From Thunnus maccoyii (lineage: Eukaryota > Chordata > Actinopteri > Scombriformes > Scombridae), in the NCBI RefSeq assembly GCF_910596095.1, contig NC_056536.1, forward strand, positions 15,704,791 through 15,768,790: DNA of 64,000 nt. The letters are read 5' to 3'. Below, piece after piece: positions 62,301 to 64,000 of this stretch (the first letter of the stretch is position 1; each line of letters opens with the position of its first letter). Both the position numbers and the translations under genes were made by a program. The notes below the pieces were generated by a model, which did no database searches, was not told the origin of the DNA, and was given only the letters and a program-made list of their open reading frames with translations.

Positions 62301-63344
62301 GTTTTCAAAAGAAAACAATTTGCTGTAGTCTTGTGTTTTATCCAGGGCACCACATTAATCCTCATCTCAGGTCAGTCATCAGTCTGTCAGTTGCTGTCGA
62401 TTCAAACCGGAAGTCCAAGTCTAGTTCCAAGTCCTCATTTGTTTCAGTCTAAGTCAGTAAAGCGTCATGTGCAATTTCAGTATGAAGCTCTTACTACTGA
62501 GGGTTGTGTTTGAGGAACTCATCAGATTCAGGTCTGTGGTGCACAAACCTGACTCCATGTGTGAGTCACTAATATAAGTCCAAGCCAAGTCATGAGTCAT
62601 CAACATTTGGGCCTGAAGCCTCAGCTTGAGTCTGAGTCCGGTATTAAAACAGAAGAGGGGAGTGAAACACTGCACACCTGGTCCTTATTATTGTACTTTC
62701 ACTTCTATTTCAATCTGGAGAAGACGGATTTTCTATAAATCATGTCTGCTGTGCATTTAATATGTTGCAGCCCAATTTATAGACAAGCCTATAAATGTAC
62801 TTTTTTTGTTGCAATTATTACACTAACAGGAAGTTAGAAATGCTGAATTAAAGCATGTGGTTCCCTGTTCACAGTGAAGCTCATTTGATGAATAATGTGA
62901 CTAATAAACACATGGCTGAAAGGCAACATAACATTAATCCATTTACAACTCTGCTGCCAATCCCACCAGCTTATCTTAACACTTTCTCCACACTAAGTCT
63001 AAAAAGCAATGTAGCACCTGCATTAAGATGTCTGGACCTACATATGCTTGATTACCATTTCTATTCATCATTATTTATTTTCCCTTCATTAGTTCTGCTC
63101 AATTAAAAGAGAAACCATCACTCACTGTCTTAATACCTCTGGCAGCGTGTCTGCCAGCTGCAGAAAGGACAACTGTGCTCTGTGATGTTCACTGGGACCG
63201 GTATTTGTGTGATTACCTTGCCACATGATTAACAACGGGAGCGAAGTTTGTGGGTCCATACAGCTGAACCGTCTTAAGGCTTTGATGGTAAGCTTCGAGA
63301 ATCCCCTCCATACCGTTACAGTAAGGGTTCTCAATGTTGCCATT
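54634..63344 (-). CDS. cpne5: Copine, last five coding exons (5' part outside window)
   Basis: Copines are cytosolic, calcium-dependent phospholipid-binding proteins with two C2 domains followed by a von Willebrand A-like domain. This window holds the second half of the vWA-like domain and the C terminus: 183 aa. Exons on the minus strand are 63344-63217, 60839-60737, 55962-55905, 55704-55631 and 54822-54634. All junctions are GT-AG and phases agree throughout. Family hallmarks in order: [85 protein letters not shown] and [17 protein letters not shown]. The end is a short Pro-rich tail. FRDY, EIPDQ and the tail place it in the CPNE5/8/9 subgroup. CPNE5 is my best guess from the [14 protein letters not shown] and DRTGNH stretches, about 60 % sure of the number; the teleost a/b copy is unknown. 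Upstream C2-domain exons are not in the window. Confidence 0.93.
55060..55530. mobile_element. Degraded repeat with a LINE-type tail in a copine intron
   Basis: Two related segments, TTCATCCTCTGGGGATCAAG (55131) and TTAATCCTCTGAGGATCATG (55403), belong to the same family as the repeat at 21045-22230. Between them lies CACTGTAAAGCACTTTGTAA and GTATATAAATAAAGTTATTA, a typical fish LINE 3' tail with its poly(A) signal. It is wholly within the 808-bp last intron. Confidence 0.5.
57709..58290. mobile_element. Possible piggyBac-like repeat fragment
   Basis: Starts TTAACCCTCTGGGGTCAACA, the form of terminus seen in TTAA-inserting fish elements. The interior has two 38-bp copies (58010-58047 and 58161-58198) with one mismatch, and a smaller tandem ATATTATACACTAAAT duplication at 57991-58019. 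No matching right terminus was found, so the element is incomplete or the assignment is wrong. Confidence 0.4.
58454..58884. mobile_element. MITE with 22-bp-class terminal inverted repeats
   Basis: The left end ATTGACTGTATATAAAGATG and right end CATATTTATCTACAGTCAAT are inverted copies with a few mismatches. Just inside, AAAAGTGAAGCCAAAATATC on the left is mirrored by GATATTTTGGCTTCACTTTT on the right. This is a known fish fold-back family. Open frames across it are incidental. Confidence 0.85.
59321..59356. repeat. AT microsatellite
   Basis: About 18 AT units in a copine intron. Confidence 0.95.
60681..60700. repeat. GA microsatellite
   Basis: About ten GA units, 37 bp from the copine exon at 60737-60839, on its intronic 3' side in gene orientation. 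Confidence 0.9.
60840..63216 (-). other. Copine intron (2377 bp)
   Basis: No exon recognised. At 62390-62650 the repeated GTCCAAGTC/GAGTC motifs resemble a fish repeat rich in CAAGTC words; low confidence. The stretch at 61640-62000 may also be repeat-derived but I could not confirm a family. Confidence 0.6.
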
Positions 63345-64000
63345 CTGAGAAAAACAAAAACAGAACATGAGTAGTGCAAAAACTAGATGGTTCTGGGTGG
63401 AACGCAATAGGGCTTGACATAGCAATTAATTCATGTAAACAACCATCTTTCAGTCGTACTACAACGTGTTTCGGCGGTAAGTTAAAGAGTAATCTAATAT
63501 CAGGCTGAAAAGCAGCTTTTTGCTGTCCTCTCTGCTCAAAAAGTTTCAAGGCTGTTACACCTCTAGCCACGCCCAACACCGATGCCACTGTGTACTGACA
63601 CACCCTGAAGTACACTTCTACATCACTGCAACAGTCAGCAAAAACAAAATTTTCAGCTGCTGTTAAGTTGGTCTTTAAACAGGTTGACATTCTCATTTAA
63701 GAGAACTAACAATTACTTTGATTATTGATTAATCTGCTGATTATAGTCTTGATTAATCAATGAATCATTTTGTATATAAAATGTCAAATATAATGAAAAA
63801 TGCCCATTTTAATTTCTTAAAGTCCAAGGTGATGTCTTCAAATATCTTGTTTTATCGGATAAATAGTCCAAAACCTGGTTTGTTAATCAGAACCATCTGA
63901 GAAGTCGTCCTTTGAAACTGTTTGGAAAAAGGGCCGCCACTTTCAAAAAATACTTGGCAGGCTGATTGGATGAACCATCTGTCACCGTCCAACCTTGTGA
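63345..64000 (-). other. Copine intron running off the window
   Basis: No upstream exon is visible before the edge. It includes a hAT-like fragment at 63700-63890. Confidence 0.6.
63700..63890. mobile_element. hAT-like repeat fragment in a copine intron
   Basis: TGATTATTGATTAATCTGCT, AAAAATGCCCATTTTAATTT, CCAAGGTGATGTCTTCAAAT and TAGTCCAAAACC follow the order of the family seen at 36795-37092, read from its other half. Confidence 0.6.

Noticed and set aside
1..64000. CRISPR arrays, bacterial operons, phage or viral genes, tRNA or rRNA genes
   Set aside because: No regularly spaced palindromic repeats, no dense same-strand coding, and no tRNA cloverleaf or rRNA segment noticed. All context is vertebrate.

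Overview
This window is chromosomal DNA from a ray-finned fish, most likely a percomorph teleost. The evidence is spliced vertebrate genes with canonical GT-AG introns, an AT-rich background with long gene-free stretches, and many short interspersed elements (MITE-like, hAT-like, LINE 3' tails) that I recognise from percomorph genomes. Nothing bacterial, viral or CRISPR-like is present. I could run no search, so family names rest on recognised protein motifs and remembered repeat consensus sequences.

Layout. (1) 2209-5290, minus strand: a complete two-exon adenosine A1-type receptor (adora1) with an unusually long Pro/Gln-rich cytoplasmic tail encoded by a 9-bp minisatellite. (2) About 5.8-36.8 kb: a 31-kb stretch with no convincing exon, holding simple repeats (notably a roughly 300-bp ATCC array at 14.6 kb) and at least ten interspersed repeats, one split by a 0.7-kb insertion. 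(3) 37639-40418, plus strand: a complete four-exon dclre1b (Apollo/SNM1B nuclease, 610 aa), with a GC-rich promoter directly upstream and a 1.7-kb 3' UTR. (4) 42.1-51.0 kb: a second gene-poor interval with three hAT-like repeats and a polypyrimidine tract. (5) 54634-63344, minus strand: the last five coding exons of a copine (CPNE5/8/9 subgroup, best guess cpne5). It probably has a 3.6-kb 3' UTR reaching to about 51060. The 5' part of the gene lies beyond the right edge.

The three genes act in unrelated processes: adenosine signalling at the plasma membrane, telomere and crosslink repair in the nucleus, and calcium-dependent phospholipid binding. Nothing suggests they work together. The most informative observation is in Apollo. 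The Y-x-L-x-P shelterin-docking peptide is absent from its aligned position, and an F-x-L-x-P peptide lies about 20 residues from the C terminus. The other main themes are the repeat-built tail of adora1 and a group of short elements sharing TTAA-flanked AAGG-type ends. I did not find a convincing new biological system.
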